Positions 1 through 8,328 of a stretch of 64,000 nt of DNA are shown in pieces. Positions within the stretch are counted from its first letter, which is position 1, and each line of letters starts with the position of its first letter. The position numbers and the translations under genes were made by a program. This stretch comes from an uncultured Aeromonadaceae bacterium (GTDB lineage Bacteria; Pseudomonadota; Gammaproteobacteria; Enterobacterales; Aeromonadaceae). The notes beneath the pieces are model-generated. The model saw only the letters and a program-made list of their open reading frames with translations. It ran no database searches and had not been told where the DNA came from. The stretch is taken from positions 1 to 64,000 of the forward strand of contig CAMFKP010000006.1 in NCBI GenBank assembly GCA_945957385.1. Reading direction: 5' to 3'.

Positions 1-324
1 GTGAAGGCGCATTATAGGGAGTCTTCTTCATGACTCAAGCTCTTTGAGACACTGATTGGTTCGTTTGCTGAGTAAACGAACAAACTGGCTCGCCATAGTA
101 CATTTTTCGATAAAAAAATCTTCTATGACATTTCAAACAGTTGGTTCTAATCTTCAATTGAATCTGAATTTAAATTTTGATACTCAAAATAACGAAACTA
201 CGCAGTTTCAACTATTAGATGGAAAAGTCAGTTTGTGGGCGGCTGCTGTTTTCCGTCTCTCAATTACCGATACCAACCAGGAGTGTTGTGCTTCTCCGTA
301 GGTGGGTAAAAGGAGCACAAGGAT
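1..324. other. AT-rich region upstream of luxR-type gene
   Basis: No convincing gene is visible here. The 81-codon ORF at 56-301 has low-complexity composition (runs of N, L, Q) and no Shine-Dalgarno sequence, so it is not called. The stretch is much more AT-rich than most of the window. It contains a perfect inverted repeat at 59-81 (arms GTTCGTTT and AAACGAAC, 7-base spacer) that is not followed by a T-run, so it looks more like a protein-binding site than a terminator. A good ribosome site (AAGGAG) ends just before the ATG at 325. Confidence 0.6.
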
Positions 325-1101
325 ATGTTCAATTTAGGATCACCAACACTAAAGGATGACGCACTCCGTTCGCGAATTACCCAAATCCGCGAATGCGCAT
401 CTGCCGACGCCCTTAATCATCTGATTGCTGAACTTGCTGAAGAAGCCAAATTTGACCATTACCAACTCAATTTGTTTCTACCTTCAGGTTTACTGCAGTC
501 GAATTTATCAATTTTCAGCCATGAGCCCTCTGACTGGCTGGACTACTACTGGGATAATCAGTTGGTGATGGATGACCCTCTTGTCACTCTATCATTTCGT
601 TTAAGCCAACCCATTATCTGGAGTGAGCTATCTCTGCTGGAAAATAATCTTTCTGATAATGCAGCCGCGGTGATGGCGCTCCGCGCTGAATACGGAATGG
701 CCGAAGGAATGACATTACCGATTCACAGTGGACAAGGGCATCACGGAATGTTGCACCTGAGTCGATCAGAACCAGGGGATGACCTGTGGTCTGCGCTGGG
801 AATCATTAGTCCACTACTGCCTTATTTGTTTAACAAAGCATGTGATTTGCTCACCCCTCCCCACCCCCGGCTATCCGACCGCGAGCGCGAATGCCTGTTC
901 TGGGTGAGCGAAGGAAAAACCTCTTGGGAAGCAGCACGCATCCTGGGTATTACCGAGCGTACCGTCAATTTCCATCTCAATAGCGCAATTCGCAAGACCG
1001 GCTGCAAGAATCGTTATCAAGCGATCGCTCGTAATGTCGCGGCTGGCCAATTGCGACCAGATATGCAGCGCTTGAATATCACGCGCATATTAAAAACGTA
1101 A
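325..1101 (+). CDS. LuxR-family acyl-homoserine-lactone receptor/transcription regulator (solo in this window)
   Basis: 258 aa with the two-domain LuxR layout. The N-terminal autoinducer-binding domain keeps the residues invariant in TraR/LuxR proteins at constant offset: W71, Y75, D84, P85 and W99, with a Gly near 128. The C-terminal GerE-type helix-turn-helix is at about 183-240 (LSDRERECL...GKTSWEAARILGITERTVNFH), with the conserved E, L and G also in place. By family knowledge such proteins bind acyl-homoserine lactones and then lux-box DNA. The start is supported by AAGGAG about 8 bases upstream. No luxI synthase lies in the window, so it is either a solo or its partner is left of base 1. 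The gene is more AT-rich than its neighbours. The signal bound and the targets are unknown. Confidence 0.9.
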   Translation: MFNLGSPTLKDDALRSRITQIRECASADALNHLIAELAEEAKFDHYQLNLFLPSGLLQSNLSIFSHEPSDWLDYYWDNQLVMDDPLVTLSFRLSQPIIWSELSLLENNLSDNAAAVMALRAEYGMAEGMTLPIHSGQGHHGMLHLSRSEPGDDLWSALGIISPLLPYLFNKACDLLTPPHPRLSDRERECLFWVSEGKTSWEAARILGITERTVNFHLNSAIRKTGCKNRYQAIARNVAAGQLRPDMQRLNITRILKT

Positions 1102-1104
1102 AAA

Positions 1105-1136
1105 ACAAAGGGTGGCTGAGCCACCCTTTGTTTTTT
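1105..1136. terminator. Bidirectional intrinsic terminator between luxR-type gene and kup
   Basis: Near-perfect hairpin with arms ACAAAGGGTGGCT and AGCCACCCTTTGT, flanked by an A-run on the left and a T-run on the right. It can therefore end transcription of both convergent genes. Confidence 0.9.
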
Positions 1137-1198
1137 ATCTTGCCAGTCACAAGCCTGCACATCACGTCGCTGGCACAGGTCCTCTGTTTGGCCAGCCA

Positions 1199-3070
1199 TC
1201 AACACTCTACCTGAACACCTAATTCAACCACCCGGTTGGCCGGAATATGAAAGAAGTCATTGGCACGCAGTGAATTCTTGCTCAACAAAATAAACAACTT
1301 CACGCGCAACATTGCAAAGAAAGAACGCCGTTGCGGGATCAGCGTTTCGCGCGAGAGGAAGAAGGATGTCCCCATTAAATTGAATGGCATCCCTTTTTGT
1401 GTGCAGCGACGGAACACCTCTTCGACATCCGGCGTTTCGTGGAAACCATACGTGGCATAGATGCGCCAGAAGTTATCGGAGAGCTGCTCGATCTCGATGT
1501 GCTGATCCGGTTCAACATAGGGGACATCCTGTGTGCGGAAAGACATGATGACCACCCGCTCATGCAGTACCTTGTTATGCTTGAGATTATGCAGCAAGGC
1601 CAGCGGCACACCATGCTGGGTGCGCGCCATATAGACTGCGGTTCCAGGTACTCGAGCCGGTTTGTCCTTGTTCAAGGACAGAATGAAGGCATCCAGAGGC
1701 ATACTCATGCGAGACAGCTGGCGGAATAGCAAAAAACGCTCCCATTTCCAGGTCGCCATTACGGTAAACATGATGCAGCCCAGCGCCAGAGGCAACCAGC
1801 CACCGGCCAACAGCTTGAGGACGTTGGCGGCGAAGAAAGGCACGTCGATGATCAGCAGGCATACCAGCACGACGCGCACCAGCAAAGGCGGCCAATCCCA
1901 GTTGTAACGCGCAACCGAACAGACCAGCAGACTGGTGATCACCATGGTACCGGTCACCGCAATACCGTAAGCGGCGGCCAGATTGCTCGATTCACGGAAA
2001 ATCACCACTACGACCAGCACGGCGACAAACAACATCCAGTTGATAAACGGCAGATAGATTTGCCCGGCTTCGCTTTCTGAGGTGTGTTTTATGGTCATGC
2101 CCGGCAGGTAGCCGAGACGCACCGCTTGGCGTGTCAGTGAGAAGACCCCGGAGATCACCGCCTGCGAAGCAATGACGGTAGCTAAAGTCGCCAGTATCAC
2201 TAACGGCACCAGCGCCCAGGGTGGCGCCAGATTAAAGAACGGGTTGCTGACCGCCTGCGGGTTTTGCAGCAACAACGCCCCCTGACCAAAGTAGTTCAAT
2301 AACAACGCAGGCAGCACCACCGCAAACCACGCGATACGGATCGGCAAACGCCCGAAGTGCCCCATATCGGCATACAACGCCTCGACACCGGTGATCGCCA
2401 GGACAACAGAGCCCAGGGCGACAAACGCAATCCACTTGTGGGCGGCAAAAAAATGTAACCCCCACATCGGATTCAATGCGGCCAGAATCTGCGGATGCTT
2501 AACGATAGCCACAGCGCCTAACAGCCCTAACGACACAAACCAGATCAGCATGACAGGCCCAAACAGCCGTCCGACCTTGGCGGTACCGTGTTTCTGTATG
2601 AAGAACAATCCGGTCAAGACGCCAATGGCCACAGGGAGTATGTAGGGCGTCAGCAACGGCGTCGCCACTTCCAACCCCTCCAGCGCCGACAGCACGGACA
2701 TGGCAGGGGTAATCACCACTTCACCGTAAAAGAAGCCCCCGCCGATCAACCCGAGTATTAATAGCAAGGTCGTCATGTTGGGCGGCGTATTGCGCCCTGC
2801 CAGCGACATCAAGGTCAGGATACCGCCCTCACCCCGGTTATCGGCGCGTAGCACCAGACACAGATACTTCAGTGAGACGACCAGAATCAGTGACCAGAAG
2901 ATCAGAGACAGGAAACCGAACACCACCTCCTGTGTCGGCTGCAGGCCAATGTGCGGAGAGAAACACTCCTTGAAGGTATACAGGGGGCTGGTGCCGATGT
3001 CGCCGTAGACCACACCGATCGCCGCCAGCGTAATCGCCGGTAAGGGTTGCTTGTTATGAGTATCCATCAT
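1199..3070 (-). CDS. kup: Low-affinity potassium transporter Kup
   Basis: 623 aa, matching the usual length of gammaproteobacterial Kup (about 622). The N-terminus carries the family hallmark [15 protein letters not shown], followed by about 12 hydrophobic membrane segments and a cytoplasmic C-terminal domain of about 150 residues ending in the typical [11 protein letters not shown] tail. By family knowledge it is an inner-membrane K+ uptake system, probably H+-coupled, that works at low pH or under osmotic stress. The start is ambiguous between two adjacent ATGs (Met-Met) and the ribosome site is weak. It stands alone and converges on the luxR-type gene. Confidence 0.96.
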   Translation of the reverse strand: MMDTHNKQPLPAITLAAIGVVYGDIGTSPLYTFKECFSPHIGLQPTQEVVFGFLSLIFWSLILVVSLKYLCLVLRADNRGEGGILTLMSLAGRNTPPNMTTLLLILGLIGGGFFYGEVVITPAMSVLSALEGLEVATPLLTPYILPVAIGVLTGLFFIQKHGTAKVGRLFGPVMLIWFVSLGLLGAVAIVKHPQILAALNPMWGLHFFAAHKWIAFVALGSVVLAITGVEALYADMGHFGRLPIRIAWFAVVLPALLLNYFGQGALLLQNPQAVSNPFFNLAPPWALVPLVILATLATVIASQAVISGVFSLTRQAVRLGYLPGMTIKHTSESEAGQIYLPFINWMLFVAVLVVVVIFRESSNLAAAYGIAVTGTMVITSLLVCSVARYNWDWPPLLVRVVLVCLLIIDVPFFAANVLKLLAGGWLPLALGCIMFTVMATWKWERFLLFRQLSRMSMPLDAFILSLNKDKPARVPGTAVYMARTQHGVPLALLHNLKHNKVLHERVVIMSFRTQDVPYVEPDQHIEIEQLSDNFWRIYATYGFHETPDVEEVFRRCTQKGMPFNLMGTSFFLSRETLIPQRRSFFAMLRVKLFILLSKNSLRANDFFHIPANRVVELGVQVEC

Positions 3071-3121
3071 TCAAGTCACGCGGCAGCCAGGTCTCCCCAC
3101 CGCCATATATAAGGAAGGAAA

Positions 3122-3688
3122 TTAACGCCGATCCGTCGGCTGTTGTGCTTCGAGCTGTTCCAGATAATCGTGCACCCGGAATCGTTTGTTGCGTGCGACC
3201 GCCGCGTCGCGACGCGGCGCGTGCGCCTCTTCATCGTCATCCGCCGCATCCGGTTCGCTACGTTGTGGTCGGCGTGACGGATGGCGAGACTTAACACGAG
3301 CCGGCGCGTCAGCAAACAGGCTACGCAGCACGGCGCGCAGCACCATGACCAGCACGACGATGCCCACCGCTGCCAGTATGGTGAAGAAGCGGGCAGCATC
3401 ACGCCCCATGCCATCGATCATGGCGGCATATTGGCTTTGCTGTTCAATGAACTCAACGATGTCACGCCGCAGGAAGATGCGCGTCAGAAACAGCGCATCC
3501 GCCAGCAGGAACATGATGACCCCCCAACGGAACATGCGCGGCCAGACCACCATGACCAAGCCGACGGCAAACAGCATACAGCCGCCGCCGATGAAACCCG
3601 TATCCAGAAAATCGCGTAATGGCATGGCACTGGCAAGGCCGGGCCAGAGTAACGACAGGGCGAGGCAACCTTTGGTGACGCGTGTCAT
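3122..3688 (-). CDS. Unknown inner-membrane protein with signal peptide
   Basis: About 188 aa from the ATG at 3688. The ORF track's TTG start at 3712 adds eight residues before what looks like a clean signal peptide (TRVTKGCLALSLLWPGLASA), so the ATG is preferred. After the signal peptide there are hydrophobic segments (GGGCMLFAVGLVMVVW, FRWGVIMFLLADALFL, FFTILAAVGIVVLVMVLRAVL), then a charged Arg/Asp/Glu-rich cytoplasmic-looking tail. I do not recognise the family. It lies upstream of kup on the same strand with a gap of about 50 bases, so the two may be co-transcribed. Confidence 0.65.
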   Translation of the reverse strand: MTRVTKGCLALSLLWPGLASAMPLRDFLDTGFIGGGCMLFAVGLVMVVWPRMFRWGVIMFLLADALFLTRIFLRRDIVEFIEQQSQYAAMIDGMGRDAARFFTILAAVGIVVLVMVLRAVLRSLFADAPARVKSRHPSRRPQRSEPDAADDDEEAHAPRRDAAVARNKRFRVHDYLEQLEAQQPTDRR

Positions 3689-3804
3689 TCGTTCAATCCA
3701 GTCAAAGAGCAAGGGCCGGCAGAAGGGCTGGATGGCCCTTCTATGATTGCTGGCCAGTATACCGAGTTTCGATGACCATAGCCCAGCATTTAAGCATGTC
3801 GTCC

Positions 3805-3987
3805 CTAGAGTGACGGCTTGTTGAAACGGTCCCGATCACCGGGGTTTAACGGGCCTATGTCCTCCTGGCGACGACCATCGCCCTCGCGTCGATCCTCTTT
3901 GTCTGGTTCCCAGCGGATCTCGAGACGCCGATCCGCCTGTTGCCGCCGCTGCTGGCGGCGTCGCTCTTTGACTGCTCTGTCGGCCAT
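3805..3987 (-). CDS. Small, highly charged protein of unknown function
   Basis: 60 aa starting at ATG 3987, which is preceded by a strong Shine-Dalgarno (AGGAGG, 5-base spacing). The 101-aa version in the ORF track ignores this start. The product is extremely rich in Arg, Gln, Glu and Asp (ERRRQQRRQQADRRLEIRW) with no hydrophobic segment, so it is probably a soluble, partly disordered protein that could bind nucleic acid. No family was recognised. It is divergent from lgt, with about 120 bases between the two starts. Confidence 0.6.
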   Translation of the reverse strand: MADRAVKERRRQQRRQQADRRLEIRWEPDKEDRREGDGRRQEDIGPLNPGDRDRFNKPSL

Positions 3988-4108
3988 AGCCACCTCCTGC
4001 TTGCAGTTAAAGCATAGTGGAAAGCCAAGGCACACATGCCACCTGCTCTTTTGTCGCCACCCTGTGGTAACCTTGCCCGCTGATTCGTCATCTGACTGCG
4101 GAGGCAGC

Positions 4109-4882
4109 ATGATTCACTGGAATGCGGACCCGATTCTGCTACAACTGGGCCCTGTGGCCATTCATTGGTATGGCGTCCTGTTTGCCGGCGGTTTCTTGAT
4201 CGGCTATCAGCTGATGCAATGGATTTACCGGCGCGAAGGCTATCCGACCGAACAACTCGACAAGCTGCTGACCTACATCTTCATCGGTACCGTGATCGGC
4301 GCCCGCCTGGCCCATGTGCTGTTCTATGAACCGGACTACTACTTCAGCCATCCGATTGAAATCCTCAAGATCTGGAAAGGCGGGCTGGCCAGTCATGGCG
4401 GTACCGTCGGCGTGTTGCTGGCCATCTTGCTGTTCGTACGCCAGCACCCGGAAAACCGCATTCTCTGGCTGCTGGATCGGCTGGCCATCCCAACGGCCTT
4501 GACCGCCTGCTGTATCCGGCTCGGTAACTTCATGAACTCCGAGATCATCGGCCTGCCGACGGGGAGCGACTGGGGGGTCATCTTCGAGCGCGTCGATCAG
4601 CTGCCGCGCCACCCCGTACAACTGTACGAAGCGGCCTGCTATCTGCTGACCTTCATCGTGCTGCTGGCGATGTACCGTTGGAAGAAGGTGCAACGTGAAG
4701 GTTTTGCGTTTGGCTTGTTCATGGTGCTGGTGTTTGGCTCACGCTTCGTTCTGGAGTTTATCAAGACCGCGCAGGCCGATTATGAAGCCGGCTTTGCCAT
4801 CAGTGTCGGCCAGTGGCTCAGCGTGCCGTTTGTGCTGCTCGGCATCTATTACATGGTCAAAGCCCGCACGCCGCGGGTGTAA
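4109..4882 (+). CDS. lgt: Prolipoprotein diacylglyceryl transferase (Lgt)
   Basis: 257 aa from ATG 4109, which has GGAGG 4 bases upstream; the 354-aa track ORF starts far too early. Lgt moves diacylglyceryl from phosphatidylglycerol to the lipobox cysteine of prolipoproteins in the inner membrane. Visible family motifs are the N-terminal HWYGVLFAGGF, GARLAHVLFYEP, the SHGG loop, the Lgt signature RLGNFMNSEIIGLPT, and PRHPVQLYEA. About seven hydrophobic segments are present. The protein is shorter than E. coli Lgt (291 aa), and the MNSEIIGLPT/PRHPVQLYEA wording resembles the Bacteroidetes-type subgroup. The usual enterobacterial neighbour thyA is absent, so this may be an extra copy. Confidence 0.92.
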   Translation: MIHWNADPILLQLGPVAIHWYGVLFAGGFLIGYQLMQWIYRREGYPTEQLDKLLTYIFIGTVIGARLAHVLFYEPDYYFSHPIEILKIWKGGLASHGGTVGVLLAILLFVRQHPENRILWLLDRLAIPTALTACCIRLGNFMNSEIIGLPTGSDWGVIFERVDQLPRHPVQLYEAACYLLTFIVLLAMYRWKKVQREGFAFGLFMVLVFGSRFVLEFIKTAQADYEAGFAISVGQWLSVPFVLLGIYYMVKARTPRV

Positions 4883-4898
4883 TGCCACCCACAATAAA

Positions 4899-4925
4899 CA
4901 GGGCCCACACGGGCCCTTTTTTATT
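4899..4925 (+). terminator. Intrinsic terminator after lgt
   Basis: GGGCCC-ACAC-GGGCCC hairpin followed by a run of six T, 18 bases after the lgt stop codon. Confidence 0.9.
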
Positions 4926-4928
4926 TAT

Positions 4929-4946
4929 CCTGTCAACGATGACAGG
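4929..4946. repeat. Dispersed lux-box-like palindrome, copy 1
   Basis: CCTGTCAACGATGACAGG has 7-bp perfect arms around a 4-base centre. It fits the CTG-N10-CAG layout of LuxR-type boxes. Two close relatives occur at 18046-18063 and 49985-50002. The bases after the palindrome (GGCAG then an AAATAAT-like stretch) are also shared with copy 2, giving the element a direction. This copy lies between convergent genes, where a promoter role is not expected. Confidence 0.65.
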
Positions 4947-5191
4947 CGGCAGAAAATAATTATTCAGATAATGAACATGTTATTATTCACGCTGCATCCT
5001 GATGGCTAAGTTTATTTTCAACACCTGCATTAAATATGCATAACTTATTGATTTATATTTAAATAATATTTTATTTTCACCTGGCTATTATTTTCTAACC
5101 TGCCAATCGCACTATTATCCTACCGCGGCTACCACCCATTTTATCGGCGATAAATATCAAGGAAACCCCTGCCTTCCGACAGGGGTTCACC
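4947..5191. other. AT-rich intergenic stretch between lgt and cusA
   Basis: No gene is visible. The base composition is strikingly AT-rich compared with the flanking genes, with runs such as TTTATATTTAAATAATATTT. It lies between the convergent ends of lgt and cusA. It shares the 11-mer TAAATATGCAT (5031-5041) with the other AT-rich gap at 18024-18034. A GGGGTTTCC-like short hairpin near 5163-5188 (AACCCCTG...CAGGGGTT) probably terminates cusA on the minus strand. Confidence 0.55.
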
Positions 5192-8100
5192 TCAGGCACG
5201 TAGCCGGTACTGCCACTGGCGCAGCAGCGCATACAGCGCCGGAATTACCAGCAGCGTCAGCACGGTGGACGAGATCATGCCGCCGACCATGGGTGCCGCG
5301 ATGCGGCGCATCACCTCGGCCCCGGTGCCGCTGCCCCACATGATCGGCAACAAGCCGGCCATGATGGTCACCACCGTCATCATCTTCGGCCGCACCCGCT
5401 CAACGGCGCCATGCTGGATCGCCTGCCACAGATCGGCACGGGTCAGTTCACGCCCGTCGGCCGCGACCTGTTGCCGTACCGTCTGCCAGGCCTGCTCCAG
5501 GTAGACCAGCATGACGATGCCGGTCTCGGCGGCGACCCCGGCCAACGCGATGAAGCCGACGGCCACCGCGACCGACCAGGCATACTCCAACCACCACAGC
5601 AGCCAGATGCCGCCGATCAGGGCAAAGGGCACCGACAACAGCACGATCAGGCTGTCGGTCAGATTGCGGAAGTTCAGGTACAACAGCAGGAAAATCAGTG
5701 CCACTGTCACCGGCACCACCACCTGCAGCCGCGCCTTGGCGCGCTCCATGTACTCGAATTGCCCGCTCCACGCCAGATGGTAACCGGGTTGCAGCTGGAT
5801 CTGGCCGCTGGCCATCGCCGCCGCAACCGCCTGCTGGGCCTGCGCGACCCAGCCGCCGAGATCCTGGGTGTCGACATCGACATACAGATAACCCGCCAGC
5901 TCGGCATTCTCGGTACGGATACTCGGTGGCCCCGACTCCAGGCGCAACGACACCAGGCTACCGAGCGGGATCAGCCCGCCATTGGCGGTCGGCACCAGCA
6001 CCTCGCGCGCAATCGTCTGCGGGCTGTCGCGCAGCTCGCGCGGGTAGCGCAGCGTGACGCCGTAACGCTGCCGCCCTTCGACCGTGGTGGTGACGCGCTC
6101 GCCACCCAGCGCGCTCGCAATCACCTGCTGTACCGTCTCCATGCTCAGGCCATAGCGCGCCATCGCCTGGCGATCCGGTTGCAGGGTCAGGAAGTTGCCG
6201 CCCGTCAGGCGCTCGGCATAGGCGCTACGCACCCCGGGCAGCGGCTTGACCACCTGCTCGATCTGCCGCGCCAGCTGGTCGATTCCGGCCAAATCCGGGC
6301 CGAACACCTTGATACCGACCGGGGTACGAATACCAGTGGAGAGCATGTCGATGCGGGCACGGATCGGCATGGTCCAGGCATTGGCAATGCCCGGTAGGCG
6401 TACCGCCTCATCCATCTCGTTGACCAGTTTCTCCAGCGTCATCCCTGGCCGCCACTGTGCATGGGGCTTGAGGTTGATCACCGTCTCGAACATCTCCAGC
6501 GGCGCCGGATCGGTGGCACTGTTGGCGCGCCCGGCCTTACCGAGCACCGACTCCACCTCGGGGAAGGCGCGGATGATGCGGTTCTGCAGTTGCAGCAGCT
6601 CGGCCGCCTTGGTGACACTCAACCCGGGTAACGCCGCGGGCATGAACAGCAGCGATCCCTCATCCAGTTGTGGCATGAACTCGCTGCCGATATGTCGCAC
6701 CGGCCACAGGCTGGCCAGCATCACGGCCAGCGCCACTCCCAACGTCAACCAGCGCCAGCGCAACACGCCATGAATCAGCGGCCGATAGAGGCGAATCAAC
6801 AACCGGTTCAATGGGTTACGCTGCTCGGCGATGATCTTGCCGCGCACCAGACCGAGCATCAACACCGGTACCAGCGTCACCGACAGCAGCGCCGCCGCCG
6901 CCATCGCCAGCGTCTTGGTAAACGCCAACGGGTGGAATAACCGCCCCTCCTGCTCCTCGAGGGCAAACACCGGCAGAAACGACAGCGTGATGATCAACAG
7001 CGAGAAAAACAGCGCCGGCCCCACCTCAAGACAGGCCGCCAGTAACGCCGCACGTCGCGATTGTCCCGGCGCGGCACGTTCCAGGTGCTTGTGTGCATTC
7101 TCGACCATGACGATGCCGGCATCGATCATGGCGCCGATGGCGATGGCAATGCCGCCGAGGCTCATGATGTTGGCATTCAGGCCGAGACCGCGCATCGCCA
7201 AAAACGCCGTCAGCACCCCGACTGGCAGCACTAGGATCGCCACCAGCGCACTGCGGACGTGCAGCAGAAACAGCACACAGACCAGCGCGACGATCAGGCT
7301 CTCCTCAACCAGGGTATGGCGCAAGGTGGCAATAGCCCGTTCGATCAATGCCGAGCGGTCGTAACCGGTGACGATTTCGACCCCGGCCGGCAGGCTGGCC
7401 TGCAGCTGCTGCAGCCTGGTCTTGACGCTGTCGATCACCGCCAGCGCATTCTCGCCGCTGCGCGCCACTATGATGCCCGAGGCCACTTCGCCCTCGCCAT
7501 TGAGCTCGGCCAGGCCGCGGCGCTCGTCGCCAGTCAACTCGACCCGCGCCACATCGGCCACCCGGACCGGCGTGCCATTGACCTCCTTGAGCACCAGATC
7601 ATTCAGATCCTGTATGCCTTGCAGATAACCGCGGCCCCGCACCATGAATTCGGACTCCGCCAGCTCGATGACCCGACCGCCGACCTCCTGATTGCTGGCG
7701 CGGATGGCCTCCATCACCGTCAATGGCGACAAGCCGTAGGCCTGCAATTTGCGCGGATCCAGCACCACCTGATACTGGCGCACGAAGCCACCGACACTGG
7801 CCACCTCGGCGACACCGGGTGTCGCCGCCAGCGGATAGCGCAACACCCAGTCCTGCAACGAACGCAGGCTGTCGAGCGTCTGATCTTTGGCGCGCAGTGC
7901 ATACTGATAGACCCAACCGATGCCGGTGGCATCCGGCCCCAGTGTCGGGCTGACACCGGCCGGCAACCGGCTGCCGAGGCCATTCAGGTACTCCAGTACC
8001 CGGCTGCGCGCCCAGTAGAGGTCGGTCCCATCCTCGAAGATCACATAGACAAACGAGGCGCCGAAGAACGAGAAGCCGCGCACCACCCGCGCCTTCGGCA

Positions 8101-8326
8101 CCGACAACAGTGCCGAGGTCAGCGGATAGGTCACCTGATCCTCCACCACCTGCGGCGCCTGCCCCGGGTACTCGGTGTAGACAATCACCTGGACATCGGA
8201 GAGATCGGGCAGTGCATCGACCGGGGTGCGCAACAGCGCCAGGGTACCGGCCACCACCAGCAGGGCACTGACCAGCAACACCAGCACCGGATTGGCAAAC
8301 GACCAGCGAATGATAAAACGCAACAT
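5192..8326 (-). CDS. cusA: Heavy-metal RND efflux pump inner-membrane subunit, CusA-like (Cu+/Ag+)
   Basis: 1044 aa from ATG 8326. GGAGGG lies 8 bases before this ATG, whereas the GTG at 8332 (track start) is only 2 bases from it. Typical HME-RND protein: N-terminal helix, DALPDLSDVQVIVYTEYPGQAP motif, two large periplasmic loops and 12 membrane segments. The three methionines that bind Cu(I)/Ag(I) in E. coli CusA are conserved in context: LLFMPAALPG, APLEMFET and RIDMLSTGI, supporting monovalent copper/silver rather than Zn/Co/Ni specificity. By family knowledge it forms the proton-driven trimer of a CusCBA-type complex. It is the last gene of the operon and starts within a few bases of the cusB stop. 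Confidence 0.93.
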   Translation of the reverse strand: MLRFIIRWSFANPVLVLLVSALLVVAGTLALLRTPVDALPDLSDVQVIVYTEYPGQAPQVVEDQVTYPLTSALLSVPKARVVRGFSFFGASFVYVIFEDGTDLYWARSRVLEYLNGLGSRLPAGVSPTLGPDATGIGWVYQYALRAKDQTLDSLRSLQDWVLRYPLAATPGVAEVASVGGFVRQYQVVLDPRKLQAYGLSPLTVMEAIRASNQEVGGRVIELAESEFMVRGRGYLQGIQDLNDLVLKEVNGTPVRVADVARVELTGDERRGLAELNGEGEVASGIIVARSGENALAVIDSVKTRLQQLQASLPAGVEIVTGYDRSALIERAIATLRHTLVEESLIVALVCVLFLLHVRSALVAILVLPVGVLTAFLAMRGLGLNANIMSLGGIAIAIGAMIDAGIVMVENAHKHLERAAPGQSRRAALLAACLEVGPALFFSLLIITLSFLPVFALEEQEGRLFHPLAFTKTLAMAAAALLSVTLVPVLMLGLVRGKIIAEQRNPLNRLLIRLYRPLIHGVLRWRWLTLGVALAVMLASLWPVRHIGSEFMPQLDEGSLLFMPAALPGLSVTKAAELLQLQNRIIRAFPEVESVLGKAGRANSATDPAPLEMFETVINLKPHAQWRPGMTLEKLVNEMDEAVRLPGIANAWTMPIRARIDMLSTGIRTPVGIKVFGPDLAGIDQLARQIEQVVKPLPGVRSAYAERLTGGNFLTLQPDRQAMARYGLSMETVQQVIASALGGERVTTTVEGRQRYGVTLRYPRELRDSPQTIAREVLVPTANGGLIPLGSLVSLRLESGPPSIRTENAELAGYLYVDVDTQDLGGWVAQAQQAVAAAMASGQIQLQPGYHLAWSGQFEYMERAKARLQVVVPVTVALIFLLLYLNFRNLTDSLIVLLSVPFALIGGIWLLWWLEYAWSVAVAVGFIALAGVAAETGIVMLVYLEQAWQTVRQQVAADGRELTRADLWQAIQHGAVERVRPKMMTVVTIMAGLLPIMWGSGTGAEVMRRIAAPMVGGMISSTVLTLLVIPALYALLRQWQYRLRA

Positions 8327-8328
8327 GG

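Noticed and set aside
56-301. 81-codon ORF upstream of the luxR-type gene
   Set aside because: Low-complexity sequence, no ribosome site, AT-rich intergenic composition; probably non-coding.
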